From contig OZ255827.1 in assembly GCA_965277625.1 (NCBI GenBank), positions 1,116,001 through 1,180,000 of the forward strand: 64,000 nucleotides of DNA, in the 5' to 3' direction. This DNA comes from G965195345 sp965277625 (lineage in GTDB: Bacteria; Pseudomonadota; Gammaproteobacteria; CAKMZV01). A program made the translations under genes and the position numbers. This document shows positions 53,838 through 62,906 of this stretch, one piece after another. Position 1 is the first letter of the stretch; each line of letters opens with the position of its first letter. The notes below the pieces were generated by a model. The model ran no database searches, had not been told where the DNA came from, and saw only the letters and a list, made by a program, of their open reading frames with translations.

Positions 53838-54660
53838 TGAATTGAACAAAAATACTTCGTTATTCACGTGGTTGAGTAGCTTGATGCTTAATAAGGATAA
53901 GCCTGAGGGCATTGAGATGCTCAGAGAACAGTTAGGTGAGGCAACGCGCGAGGGGGTTTTGAATTCTGAAGCCTTGCAAATGATTGAAGGCATTCTAAAA
54001 GTCAATGAGTTAAGGGTCAAAGACATCATGATACCCAGACCAGAAATGAATACGGTTGATGTGCATGCCTCGCTTGAGCACATTCTGGAAATCATTGAAG
54101 AAAAACAGCATTCACGTTATCCTGTTCTTGAAGGAGATGAACCCGTTGGTGTTTTATTTGCCAAAGATTTATTGCCAAACTTGTACGCCAAACCCAAAGA
54201 ATGGAACATGAAAAAAGTGGTACGAACCATACGTTCAGTGCCAGAAAGCCAGCGCTTAAATTTTCTACTGAAAGATTTTAGAGATTCGCGTCAGCATATG
54301 GCCATCGTGCTCGATGAACACTCAGAATTGGTCGGCCTTATTACCATTGAGGACGTTTTAGAGCAAATCGTCGGTGAGATCAACGATGAACACGACGCAC
54401 TGGGCGAGATGTTCATTATCAATCATGGTAAGCAATACAGCATCAAAGGATTGACGCCCTTAACCGACATGCGCGAGCGATTCAAGGTGCCCTTTGAATC
54501 AGATTCGGATACATTGGCTGGTTTGTTATTAGAACGGTTTGAACACTTGCCAGAAAAAGGCGAGAAGATTCATATAGATGGCTACAGTTTTCGGGTGTTG
54601 CAAATCGACGAACGCAGAATTCAATTGGTCAGTGTAAAACCGCTTCGAGAAACGGAATGA
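53824..54660 (+). CDS. ybeX: CorC/YbeX-like CBS-domain protein
   Basis: A soluble protein of 278 residues with a CBS pair (about residues 65-190; the opening RVKDIMIPRPEMNTV is diagnostic) and a C-terminal CorC_HlyC transporter-associated domain (about 200-278). Such proteins are linked to magnesium/cobalt efflux and, as YbeX, to ribosome metabolism. Its place after ybeY fits the ybeZ-ybeY-ybeX operon. lnt, the usual next gene, is absent; a hydrolase gene follows after 6 bp. Confidence 0.92.
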   Translation: MKMNDELNKNTSLFTWLSSLMLNKDKPEGIEMLREQLGEATREGVLNSEALQMIEGILKVNELRVKDIMIPRPEMNTVDVHASLEHILEIIEEKQHSRYPVLEGDEPVGVLFAKDLLPNLYAKPKEWNMKKVVRTIRSVPESQRLNFLLKDFRDSRQHMAIVLDEHSELVGLITIEDVLEQIVGEINDEHDALGEMFIINHGKQYSIKGLTPLTDMRERFKVPFESDSDTLAGLLLERFEHLPEKGEKIHIDGYSFRVLQIDERRIQLVSVKPLRETE

Positions 54661-54666
54661 TCTGAA

Positions 54667-55446
54667 ATGACATTGTTGGCGGCTGATTGCACAGGGCAGG
54701 GCCCACCAATGGTAGTTTTGCACGGCCTTTTTGGTGACAAAGACAATTTAAAACTCATCGCTCGGCAATTCTCCGACCGATTTACCGTCCATCGACTTGA
54801 TTTGCCGAATCATGGCGAATCGCTGCGCTACGATGCTATGGATTTCCCATTTTTTGCTGAACAAGTTGCCGCTTATATCGCAAACTTGGGTGAGCCAGTG
54901 ACCTTAATTGGTCATTCCTTAGGCGGAAAAACAGCGATGCGCATGGCTTGCAAACACGCAGAGCAAGTCTCACATCTTATCGTTATAGACATTGCGCCAC
55001 GGTTGAACGATGGGCGATTTGATGATCTTTTAAAAGGGTTGGTTGCCGTTGATTTGAAACAACAGCTTAATCGAAAAACAATTGGAGCCGCATTAGAACC
55101 ATACATTAAGGAAAACTCAATCCGTCAGTTTTTGATGAAAAGTCTTCATCAAACGATTGATGCAAGCGGGGCTGAGCAATGGGCTTGGCGCTTTAACTTA
55201 CAAGCCATCAACAACCATAACAAGGACTGGCTAGAACCAGGGATTGAGCCAAACGATCAATTTTCTGGGCGGAGTGATTTTATTCGTGGTGCCTTATCGG
55301 ACTATGTTCGTGACCAAGATATCGCAATCATTGAAAAGCATTTCCCCAAAGCCACTGTACACACCGTAGAAGGCGCAGGTCACTGGGTTCATGCAGAAAA
55401 ACCCAAAGCCTTCATTGAGCTGTTAGATGCCCTTTTAGCCTCGTAA
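54667..55446 (+). CDS. Alpha/beta hydrolase (YbfF-like esterase)
   Basis: An alpha/beta-hydrolase of 259 residues. VLHGLFGDKDNLKLIAR is the oxyanion region and DLPNHGES the next strand. The nucleophile elbow is GHSLGG with Ser84, and the catalytic His239 lies in EGAGHWVHAEKP. The pattern matches the YbfF acyl-CoA or short-ester hydrolases. It lacks a signal peptide. It follows corC by 6 bp, and its last 22 codons are duplicated 7216 bp downstream. Confidence 0.9.
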   Translation: MTLLAADCTGQGPPMVVLHGLFGDKDNLKLIARQFSDRFTVHRLDLPNHGESLRYDAMDFPFFAEQVAAYIANLGEPVTLIGHSLGGKTAMRMACKHAEQVSHLIVIDIAPRLNDGRFDDLLKGLVAVDLKQQLNRKTIGAALEPYIKENSIRQFLMKSLHQTIDASGAEQWAWRFNLQAINNHNKDWLEPGIEPNDQFSGRSDFIRGALSDYVRDQDIAIIEKHFPKATVHTVEGAGHWVHAEKPKAFIELLDALLAS

Positions 55447-55469
55447 CGCCTGACATCCAGTTAAAAACG

Positions 55470-55706
55470 AAAATGGGTCAACAGCCACATTCAGACAAGA
55501 TTATGTAGATAACGACATTTCTTCTTCATAATTAAGTACAATCACCCGCGCAGGGACATTTTGTAAATGTCCAATATTTAAAATAATAATGTGCCAACAA
55601 CCATAATCCGACAATATCATTTAGATAACTGCATTTCTCATTCGTAATGAATTACGAATAGTCACCGTAGGGGCATTTTGCTAAATGTCCAATACTTATA
55701 ATTTGC
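55470..55706 (+). repeat. Two degenerate 119-bp direct repeats upstream of the giant lipoprotein gene
   Basis: Unit A (55470-55587) and unit B (55588-55706) align along their length, sharing a GTCAACAGCC/GCCAACAACC-type start, GATAAC, and an ending with a hairpin and CCAATA. In A the hairpin is perfect: GGACATTT (55554-55561) with AAATGTCC (55565-55572), loop TGT. In B it is imperfect (55672-55690). The equivalent gap before the second copy has a single unit. A TACAAT box in unit A (55537-55542) is not conserved in B. No gene is seen in this 55447-55715 gap. Confidence 0.7.
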
Positions 55707-55805
55707 AGGTTCAAAATGATAAAAACAAGTCCACTGTTATCCTCTCAATCCACTGTAAAGCAATTTTTGCAAAAGCACGCTGTTAATTTGTTTGAACTCG
55801 TGATG

Positions 55806-58800
55806 ATGAATCCTATAAAAGACGCAATATCTAAGATAAATCGCCGAGCACTCTATGCAATCAGTACGACCATCATGCTATCGGTATTTCTGTCCGCTTG
55901 TGGTGGTGGCGGCGGAGGCGGCACTGGTACGACTACACCAATTAACTCGAACACAACGCCTACTGGAACGACTCCACCGATTAATGCGAACACAACACCC
56001 ACTTTTTCGATTACGAGTGGTCGTTTGACTTTCAATGAAGATTTTGCCTCACCCCAGTCGATTGCCACTGTGAGTAATGCGACATCACTCGCGGTCAATC
56101 AATCCTCTACAGGCGTGGTCAGCATAACCACTTCAGTGAATGGTGTTTCTATATCGAACATAGCCAATGCTTTTGGTCAAACCACTTTGACCATTACCGC
56201 CAGCAATGGTAATCTTAGGGCTTCAACTCAGGTGGTTGTGACGGTAAATGCGATCAACGATACGCCAACTTTAACAGTCACAACGAACAGTATCTCAACC
56301 CTGGGTGGATTTGCTCAGATTACCATTGGTGTCACAGCCCAAGATGTTGAGCAAGGCACTTTACCCTTTACTGTGGATACCTCAACTTTGGTCAGGGTGA
56401 CGACATCGGCCAATGCCATTTTCTTGGATGCCATTGCGGGTGCCTCAGGTCAAACCACCTTAACCGTCAGGATTTCTGATAATGCGGGGATCATTGTCAC
56501 GCAAATAATCGCTGTTGATGTGACCATTCGCTCCAGCACCCCACCTCAGCTGATGATTTCAACCAACCGTATCATTGTACTAGAGGACTTTACCTCCTCT
56601 GTGGTGATCACTGCTACGGCCACCGATGCTGAGAATGAAGCAATAACCCTCTCAATCAGTTCAACCACACATCGTGTGAATGCGGTTTCATCGGTTGTTG
56701 CAAACAATAGGGGCAGCATTACATTATCAGCGGTGAGCAATCGCAATGGGACTACAACCTTAACTGTACATGCAACCGATGCGGGTGGAGATTCGACATC
56801 TGTTGAGGTGGTCGTGGTTATTATGGCGGTCAATGATACGCCCACTTTAACAGTAACAACGAACAGTATTTCAACCCTGGGTGGATTTGCTCAGATTAGC
56901 ATTGGTGTCACAGCCTACGATGTTGAGCAAGGTACTTTGACCTTTACTGTGGTTGCCTCATCCTTAGGTGTGGTTAGCGTGACGACATCGACCAATGCCA
57001 TTTTGTTGGATGCCATTGCGGGTGCCTCAGGTCAAACCACCTTAACTGTTAGGGTTTCTGATAATGCGGGGGTCACTGTCACCCAAACAATTGCTGTTAA
57101 TGTGAGCATTGTCCTCAGCAACCCACCTCAGTTGATGATTTCGACTAATCGTATCATTGTGCAAGAAGATTTCACCACCTCTGTGGTGGTTACAGCCACG
57201 GTCACCGATGCTGACGGAGATGCAATCACTCTTTCAATCAGTTCAACCACCCATCTTGTGAATGCGGTTTCATCGGTTGTTGCCAACACTATGAGCAGCA
57301 TTACATTATCATCGGTGAACAATCTCAATGGCACCACCACCTTAACTGTACGCGCGACCGATGCAGGTGGGCAATCGACGGCTGTTGAGCTGGTTGTTGT
57401 TATCATGGCGGTCAATGATCCACCCATCTTAATTGTCTCAACCCATGCCTTGGTACTCAATGAGGATTTTGCAAGCACTCAATCCGTTGTTACAGTGATG
57501 AATGTCGATGGAGATGCACAAGTTATAAATGTGACTGAATCCAACTCTGGGGTGGTTAATGTAACGACTTCAGTGTCGGGCGTCTTTGTTTCGAGCACTG
57601 CCAATGCTTCTGGTCAAACCACCTTAACCATTGCTGTGAGTGATGCTCAACTCACTGTCACAACCCAAGTTGCCGTGACGGTGCTCATGGTCAATGACCC
57701 GCCCACTATAACCGCCATTACAACCACTTCCTTAACGCTCTCAGAGGATTTTATCACGACCTTTTCAATTGCAGTGTTTGGGCATGATTTCGATGGTGAC
57801 ACACTGACTATAAGCGTGAGTGAATCCAGAAGGGGGGTCGTCTCTGTCACAACCGTCGCTTCAAGTGTTCGTGTCTCGAGAATCGCTCATGCCAATGGCC
57901 AAACCACTTTAACCATCTCAGTTAATGACGGTATGGTCAGCGCCTCAACTCAAGTGGTGGTCCAGGTCGTTGCAGTGAATGACCCCCCAACAATCACCGT
58001 TACGACTAACAATATATCAACCATTGCTGGATTTTCAGCCATCACCATCGGTGTGACAGCCAACGATGTTGAGCAAGGCCCGTTGACCTTTACTGTGGAA
58101 GCCTCAATCATGGGTGTGGTCAGGGTGACGACATCAGCCAATAGCATTGTTTTGAATGCAATATCTGGTGGTTCAGGTCAAACCATTTTAACGGTCCGTA
58201 CAACAGACCGTGATGGCTTGTCAATTAGCCAAATCATTGCTGTTAATGTGTCAGTTTTGTCCAGTAGTTCGTCACCTGTGTTGACTGTTTCGACCAATCA
58301 CATCATCGTACAAGAAAGTTTTACAACCCCTGTGGTCATTGCAATCACAGCCACAGATACTGATGGTGATCCAGTAAATCTTTCTGTTAGTTCGTCTTCA
58401 CATCTGGTGGATGTCGCTATATCCCCACTGAGCAATGGTCAAAGCAACATCACTTTAACGGCCATTACCAACCTCAATGGCACGACCACATTGACCGTCC
58501 GTGCAAGCGATGGGGGTGGCCAATTTGATTCTACTGAGATTGTGGTTGTGGTCAATTCCGTTTTCAACCCCATATCATTGACCTTATCAACCTCTGTCGT
58601 CAGCTTATCGGCCTTTGGAAATCAACTCAATCGTAATGTACAAAATGTGAGCATCAGCAATCCAGGCAATGAAAACATCAGGGCTCAATTTGCTGTCTCC
58701 ATTGGTGGAGACTCTATATTTTCAGCTAATCCAACACCCTTAGTCAGTTTTTCCACCACTGCAGTCGTGACTGAAACCACGTTGAATGCTATTGCCCAAA

Positions 58801-61800
58801 CGGCGCAATTGTATTTCACCATTGCCCCTGATCGCACAGGTACGGCCACTCTGACTATACAGCTGATTGATCTGAGTCGTTTTAGCACGTCGCAGCAAAC
58901 CATGGTGGTTCAAGTCAATCCAGTGGCTAAAACTCCAGTCATCGCTTATACCAACTCAAGTATCGCAAACTTAGGCGTGCATGGGGGTCACCTTTACGCC
59001 AATTCAGTGAGTACCGCCCAAGCGATCACGTCGTTTTTGACAGAGGCTCAGGCTTTGGGTGGTCATTTGATCAACATAAATACGGTTGAAGAGTTCAATT
59101 TTGTCAATGTACTCACAAATCCAATAATTATTAATGAGTCTTGGATTGGAATGGTTTTACCACAATTAGCTCTTCCAGGTGAGCTGTCTTGGGTGACGGA
59201 TAACAGCACCATTGCTTATGGCTTTGTTAGTACCACTGTTAGTAATGTTGGTAGGGTCACTGTCTATCCAGGTCATTACAATTTGAATTGGAATTCTGCT
59301 ACTGGGCTAATTGCCAATAGAGATCCATCCAGCCCTCCCTCCGTATTTAATTGGGTTATTTATGCTCAAGGGGAACAGCGTTTTTACCTGTTAAATGATG
59401 CTGGTGATACAAATCATCCTGCACGTCGTGGGCTTTATGAATTTCCTCAAGGCCTAACGCCCGTTTCTATGATGCCGAGGCCGTCCATCGCTCTATTGGG
59501 TAGCTCATCTGCCACTGTCAGCTTGATCGGTTTTGATATGAACGGCGATGCGATAAACGCAGCGAATTGGTCAGCAAGGGATCCAGCTGGGGGCACTGGG
59601 CAATTTATCTCAACTTATCAAGGCTCTGGCGTTCAAACCGTTGATATGGTTTACACGCCTGATCAAAATTTTGATGGACCAACAACGGTTGTGGTCACCT
59701 TACAAGTGAATGGTTTAAGCACGACTGCGGGCATTTCATTTACTGTGGATGCGCCACCCATTGTGGCCTTGTCAACGAACACCATTGTCCTGAATGAAGA
59801 TTTTACGCCTTTTGATATAGGCACCACCGTGACAGAGGGACTTAGTCGCTTGCCCTATACAGTGCAAGCCTCTTCTTCTGGCGTAGTGACCATAACCACC
59901 TCAATCAATGCCATTCAATTAACGCCAATAGCTCATGTCAGTGGCAGTGTGACACTGACGGTTCAGGCAATAGATGCTGCACAACAATCTGTATCAACTG
60001 AGGTTGTTGTGACAGTAAGGGCGGTGAATGATCCCCCAACCCTATCGGTCTCAAGCGATAACATTTCAATTTCTGGTGGATTTGCTCCCTTCGCCATTAA
60101 CACGACCGCCATGGATGTTGAAGACGGCCCCTTGTCTTTTTCAGTGCAAGTCTCAACCACAGGCATCGTTGGCATTAGCACTTCGGTCAATACCATTACA
60201 TTGAGTCCGCTTTTAGGGCGTTCGGGTCAAACCACCTTAACCGTCAGTGCGATTGACACATCAAATACAACTGTGGTTAGAACCATCGCTGTCAATGTGA
60301 TAGTGAGCACAAGCACAACGCCCGTGCTCAGTGTATCGACCAACCGCATTTATATACAAGAAGATTTTACAACCGCTTTTTTTATCGGCGTCACGGCCAC
60401 TGATGCTGAACAAGGGCGGTTGACGCCCACAGTCACTGCATCGACGCCATTGGTCAATACTGTGGTCTCTGTCCAAGGCATCACTTTGAGTCCGATGAGC
60501 AATCGTCATGGTACCGCCACCTTAACCGTGCGCGCGGCCGATACAGGTGGATTATTCGATTCAACGGAGATCGTCGTGATCGTGACGCCAGTCAATGATA
60601 CGCCAAGCATAACCGTCTCGCCCACTGTGACTTTGACTACAGCTTCGATCGTACTGAACGTATCAGCCTCCGATTTGGAGGATGGCATCTTAACTTTCAG
60701 CGCCTCATCGGGTCAAAACTTAGTTCGCGCAACCGTTACCACCACAAGCTTAATCATAAGTCGTTTATACTCGCGGGCCTCTTCAACCATGCTGACCCTT
60801 AGAACAACCGATGCGAATGAGGTAACTACGACAACCCTTATAGCCGTCACCCTATCACGATTTTATACTTTTACTGTAACCACGGGTATTAAAACCTTAG
60901 ATTTTGCTTGGAGTGCGCAGTCCAATGCGAACCATTATCAATTGCGTAGTAATCCCGATAGTAATTCAGGGTTTGTGGACTTGACCACGACTGGTTTGGT
61001 GGTCAGTCCGAATAGCACGATGATTAGGCAGACCACCGCACAAGCGCTGGTGAGCTTACGCCACTATATTCCGAGGGTGAGTAATCCGCAATACGATGTG
61101 AATTTTTGCACCACAACGCCGTGTGGGTCATCATCTCCTTATAATGCGGTGGCTTTATCCAATGTGCAATTGAACAGTCTAATAGGCCGCCTCCAGGCAA
61201 GTAATACTGGGCTTTCTGATTTATTCGGCGTATCAGTGAGCTTAAGCGGTGATGGTAATACCCTGGCGGTGGGGGCTAGTAGGGAGCGAAGTTTAGCGAC
61301 CGGTGTCAATGGGGCACAAAATGATAATAGTGGCTCTAATGTAGGGGCTGTATATATATTCCGTCGCAATGGCAGTGATTGGTCTCAACAAGCGTATATC
61401 AAAGCATCCAATTCAAAGAATAATGATTACTTTGGCCATTCTGTGTATCTAAGCGATGATGGCAATACCCTTGCCGTGGGTGCAACTCGCGAAAACGGTG
61501 GGTCCTCAGGCATCAATGATCCACTAAATGGAACTAGTGTATCAACAGTATCTGGAGCGGCCTATGTATTCCGTTTCAGTGGTGGCGTTTGGACCCAACA
61601 AGCGTACATCAAAGCACCAATAGCACAGAGTAGCGCACAATTTGGCAACTCTGTGAGTTTAAGCGGTGATGGCAACACCCTTGCTGTGGGAGAACCTAAC
61701 AATTCTAGAGGTCATACTGGAGTCAATGACCTTAGCTCTCAAACAAATATTACTTTTTCAGGGGCAGCTTATGTATTCCGTTTCGGCGGTAGTGATTGGA

Positions 61801-62555
61801 CCCAACAAGCGTATATCAAAGCCTCCAATCCAGATCGAAGTGATAATTTTGGCTATTCTGTGAGTTTAAGCAGCAATGGTAATACTTTGGCTGTTGGGGC
61901 AAGACGGGAGGATGGCCCCTCAATGGGTGTTAATGGGTTGCAGGACAATGGTCTCACTGATGCAGGGGCAGCGTATGTATTCCGCTTCAGCGGTAGCGAT
62001 TGGACCCAAGAAGCGTACATCAAACCATCCAATACAGGGGATAGAGACCGCTTTGGTGAAGTTGTGAGTCTCAGCAGCAATGGTAATACTTTGGCTGTTG
62101 GGTCAAGATTAGAGGATAGCACCGCAACAGGTGTTAATGGGTTGCAGAATAATGTTCTCTCTAACACAGGGGCAGCGTATATATTCCGCTTCAGCGGTAG
62201 TGATTGGACTCAAGAAGCGTACATCAAAGCATCCAACACAGGGGATGGTGATTTTTTTGGCGTAGCTGTGCGTATCAGCGCTGATGGCAATACCCTGGCT
62301 GTTGGGGCAGATTCAGAAGATAGTTCGGCTTCAGGCGTTGGAGGCGCTGAAAGTAACGGTTCTAATGATTCAGGCGCAGTCTATGTGTTTGAATTTAGTA
62401 ACGGCACTTGGACTCAACAAGCTTATATAAAATCGAATCCCAATGTGGCCTCAGCGAGTTTTGGCAATTCACTAGGCTTTAGCAATGATGGACAGACGCT
62501 TGTCGTTGGTGCACAAAGGGAAAACAGTTCAATAGGCGCCGTCTATTTGTATTAA
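55806..62555 (+). CDS. Giant surface lipoprotein: cadherin-like modules, C-type-lectin-like domain, 7-blade FG-GAP propeller
   Basis: A 2249-residue predicted outer-surface lipoprotein, probably an adhesin. The signal peptide ends in lipobox LSAC (Cys32), followed by poly-Gly and a Thr/Pro-rich spacer (to about residue 66). About nine cadherin-like/tandem-95 modules of roughly 95 residues, several ending in VNDPP or VNDTP, run to 58568. A divergent Ser-rich domain and a C-type-lectin-like domain (about 1059-1221, GGHLININTVEEFNFV and WIGM) follow. Four more modules reach 60858, then a fibronectin-III-like stretch, then seven FG-GAP repeats (about 1792-2249). In-frame ATG 55716 would add 30 residues; it has an AGG upstream, but the second copy is out of frame there, so 55806 is preferred. 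The target ligand is unknown. The overall composition (Ser, Thr, Val rich) differs from all neighbours. Confidence 0.9.
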   Translation: MNPIKDAISKINRRALYAISTTIMLSVFLSACGGGGGGGTGTTTPINSNTTPTGTTPPINANTTPTFSITSGRLTFNEDFASPQSIATVSNATSLAVNQSSTGVVSITTSVNGVSISNIANAFGQTTLTITASNGNLRASTQVVVTVNAINDTPTLTVTTNSISTLGGFAQITIGVTAQDVEQGTLPFTVDTSTLVRVTTSANAIFLDAIAGASGQTTLTVRISDNAGIIVTQIIAVDVTIRSSTPPQLMISTNRIIVLEDFTSSVVITATATDAENEAITLSISSTTHRVNAVSSVVANNRGSITLSAVSNRNGTTTLTVHATDAGGDSTSVEVVVVIMAVNDTPTLTVTTNSISTLGGFAQISIGVTAYDVEQGTLTFTVVASSLGVVSVTTSTNAILLDAIAGASGQTTLTVRVSDNAGVTVTQTIAVNVSIVLSNPPQLMISTNRIIVQEDFTTSVVVTATVTDADGDAITLSISSTTHLVNAVSSVVANTMSSITLSSVNNLNGTTTLTVRATDAGGQSTAVELVVVIMAVNDPPILIVSTHALVLNEDFASTQSVVTVMNVDGDAQVINVTESNSGVVNVTTSVSGVFVSSTANASGQTTLTIAVSDAQLTVTTQVAVTVLMVNDPPTITAITTTSLTLSEDFITTFSIAVFGHDFDGDTLTISVSESRRGVVSVTTVASSVRVSRIAHANGQTTLTISVNDGMVSASTQVVVQVVAVNDPPTITVTTNNISTIAGFSAITIGVTANDVEQGPLTFTVEASIMGVVRVTTSANSIVLNAISGGSGQTILTVRTTDRDGLSISQIIAVNVSVLSSSSSPVLTVSTNHIIVQESFTTPVVIAITATDTDGDPVNLSVSSSSHLVDVAISPLSNGQSNITLTAITNLNGTTTLTVRASDGGGQFDSTEIVVVVNSVFNPISLTLSTSVVSLSAFGNQLNRNVQNVSISNPGNENIRAQFAVSIGGDSIFSANPTPLVSFSTTAVVTETTLNAIAQTAQLYFTIAPDRTGTATLTIQLIDLSRFSTSQQTMVVQVNPVAKTPVIAYTNSSIANLGVHGGHLYANSVSTAQAITSFLTEAQALGGHLININTVEEFNFVNVLTNPIIINESWIGMVLPQLALPGELSWVTDNSTIAYGFVSTTVSNVGRVTVYPGHYNLNWNSATGLIANRDPSSPPSVFNWVIYAQGEQRFYLLNDAGDTNHPARRGLYEFPQGLTPVSMMPRPSIALLGSSSATVSLIGFDMNGDAINAANWSARDPAGGTGQFISTYQGSGVQTVDMVYTPDQNFDGPTTVVVTLQVNGLSTTAGISFTVDAPPIVALSTNTIVLNEDFTPFDIGTTVTEGLSRLPYTVQASSSGVVTITTSINAIQLTPIAHVSGSVTLTVQAIDAAQQSVSTEVVVTVRAVNDPPTLSVSSDNISISGGFAPFAINTTAMDVEDGPLSFSVQVSTTGIVGISTSVNTITLSPLLGRSGQTTLTVSAIDTSNTTVVRTIAVNVIVSTSTTPVLSVSTNRIYIQEDFTTAFFIGVTATDAEQGRLTPTVTASTPLVNTVVSVQGITLSPMSNRHGTATLTVRAADTGGLFDSTEIVVIVTPVNDTPSITVSPTVTLTTASIVLNVSASDLEDGILTFSASSGQNLVRATVTTTSLIISRLYSRASSTMLTLRTTDANEVTTTTLIAVTLSRFYTFTVTTGIKTLDFAWSAQSNANHYQLRSNPDSNSGFVDLTTTGLVVSPNSTMIRQTTAQALVSLRHYIPRVSNPQYDVNFCTTTPCGSSSPYNAVALSNVQLNSLIGRLQASNTGLSDLFGVSVSLSGDGNTLAVGASRERSLATGVNGAQNDNSGSNVGAVYIFRRNGSDWSQQAYIKASNSKNNDYFGHSVYLSDDGNTLAVGATRENGGSSGINDPLNGTSVSTVSGAAYVFRFSGGVWTQQAYIKAPIAQSSAQFGNSVSLSGDGNTLAVGEPNNSRGHTGVNDLSSQTNITFSGAAYVFRFGGSDWTQQAYIKASNPDRSDNFGYSVSLSSNGNTLAVGARREDGPSMGVNGLQDNGLTDAGAAYVFRFSGSDWTQEAYIKPSNTGDRDRFGEVVSLSSNGNTLAVGSRLEDSTATGVNGLQNNVLSNTGAAYIFRFSGSDWTQEAYIKASNTGDGDFFGVAVRISADGNTLAVGADSEDSSASGVGGAESNGSNDSGAVYVFEFSNGTWTQQAYIKSNPNVASASFGNSLGFSNDGQTLVVGAQRENSSIGAVYLY
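55938..56001 (+). repeat. 39-bp minisatellite in the lipoprotein spacer, first copy
   Basis: The 13-residue unit PINSNTTPTGTTP is followed by a partial second unit (PINANTTPT). The second gene copy has one unit more. Being a multiple of three, changes in unit number keep the frame and alter the length of the spacer between lipid anchor and adhesive modules. Confidence 0.7.
56265..57420 (+). repeat. Near-identical pair of two-module repeats inside the giant gene
   Basis: Two consecutive in-frame blocks, each made of one TLTVTTNSISTLGGFAQ-type module and one PPQLMISTNRIIV-type module, are highly similar at DNA level. The first runs from about 56265 and the second from about 56841; equivalent bases (56273 and 56849) are 576 bp apart. 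Such similarity, much higher than between other modules, points to a recent duplication. The second gene copy has only one such block. Confidence 0.75.
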
Positions 62556-62591
62556 ATATTCTCAGCCATTTAATCAGTTTCAGATTTTACA

Positions 62592-62662
62592 CAGGTCACT
62601 GGGTTCATGCAGAAAAACCCAAAGCTTTCATTGCGCTGTTAGATGCCCTTATAGTCCTGTAG
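62592..62662 (+). pseudogene. Relic 3' end of the alpha/beta hydrolase gene
   Basis: This segment encodes GHWVHAEKPKAFIALLDAL and then IVL-stop, against GHWVHAEKPKAFIELLDAL and LAS-stop at the end of the intact hydrolase (55376-55446). It has no start codon or upstream catalytic part, so it cannot make a hydrolase. It marks the junction of the tandem duplication. Confidence 0.88.
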
Positions 62663-62726
62663 AGCCTGACACCCCAGAAAAAAACAATGGGTCAACAGCA
62701 ACATTCTGACAATGTCATTAAGATTA

Positions 62727-62756
62727 TTGCTTTTCTCATTCCTAATTTAGTACAAT
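62727..62756 (+). promoter_or_regulatory. Possible promoter of the second lipoprotein copy
   Basis: TTGCTT (62727-62732) and TACAAT (62751-62756) are 18 bp apart in the 347-bp gap 62556-62902. The TACAAT box is shared with unit A of the repeats before the first copy, but the -35 is not. The gap otherwise holds the hydrolase relic, one copy of the 119-bp repeat with an imperfect hairpin near 62771-62790, and a short leader frame. Confidence 0.4.
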
Positions 62757-62813
62757 CATCTAAACTCAGAGGCATTCTGTTAATGTCCCAGATTTAAAAA
62801 TCACAGGTTCAAA

Positions 62814-62906
62814 ATGATTGAAAAGAACATACTGTTATACGCTCAACCCGCTGTAAAGCAATTTTGCAAAAGCACGCTGTTAAATATTTTAAACTCGTGG
62901 CAATGA
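62814..62906 (+). other. 30-codon leader frame overlapping the second lipoprotein start
   Basis: ATG 62814 corresponds to ATG 55716 of the first copy and has the same AGGTTCAAA before it. A run of five T in the first copy is four T here, so the frame shifts and stops with TGA overlapping the lipoprotein ATG (62903). In the first copy the same region is in frame with the lipoprotein. It may act as a coupling leader or be a non-coding remnant. Confidence 0.4.

Larger units (their letters stand above)
55376..62591 (+). repeat. 7216-bp tandem duplication unit (first copy)
   Basis: The unit starts in the last codons of the alpha/beta hydrolase gene (55376) and ends at 62591, where the same hydrolase 3' sequence begins again. 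The spacing from one stop codon to the other is 7216 bp (55446 to 62662). The second unit continues past the window end. Matching order in both units is hydrolase end, A+T-rich gap, lipoprotein signal, Gly/Thr/Pro spacer, cadherin-like modules. Divergence is visible in the gap and at scattered codons, so the event is not very recent. Confidence 0.85.

Noticed and set aside
55853..57478. Long minus-strand open frames within the giant lipoprotein gene
   Set aside because: Low-complexity Thr/Ser/Val codons on the plus strand create stop-free reverse frames; they repeat with the modules and have no own signals.
56001..60858. Regularly spaced repeats that could suggest a CRISPR array
   Set aside because: The repeats are about 280-300 bp, coding, in frame and continuous, with no short palindromic repeat and spacer pattern, and no cas genes.
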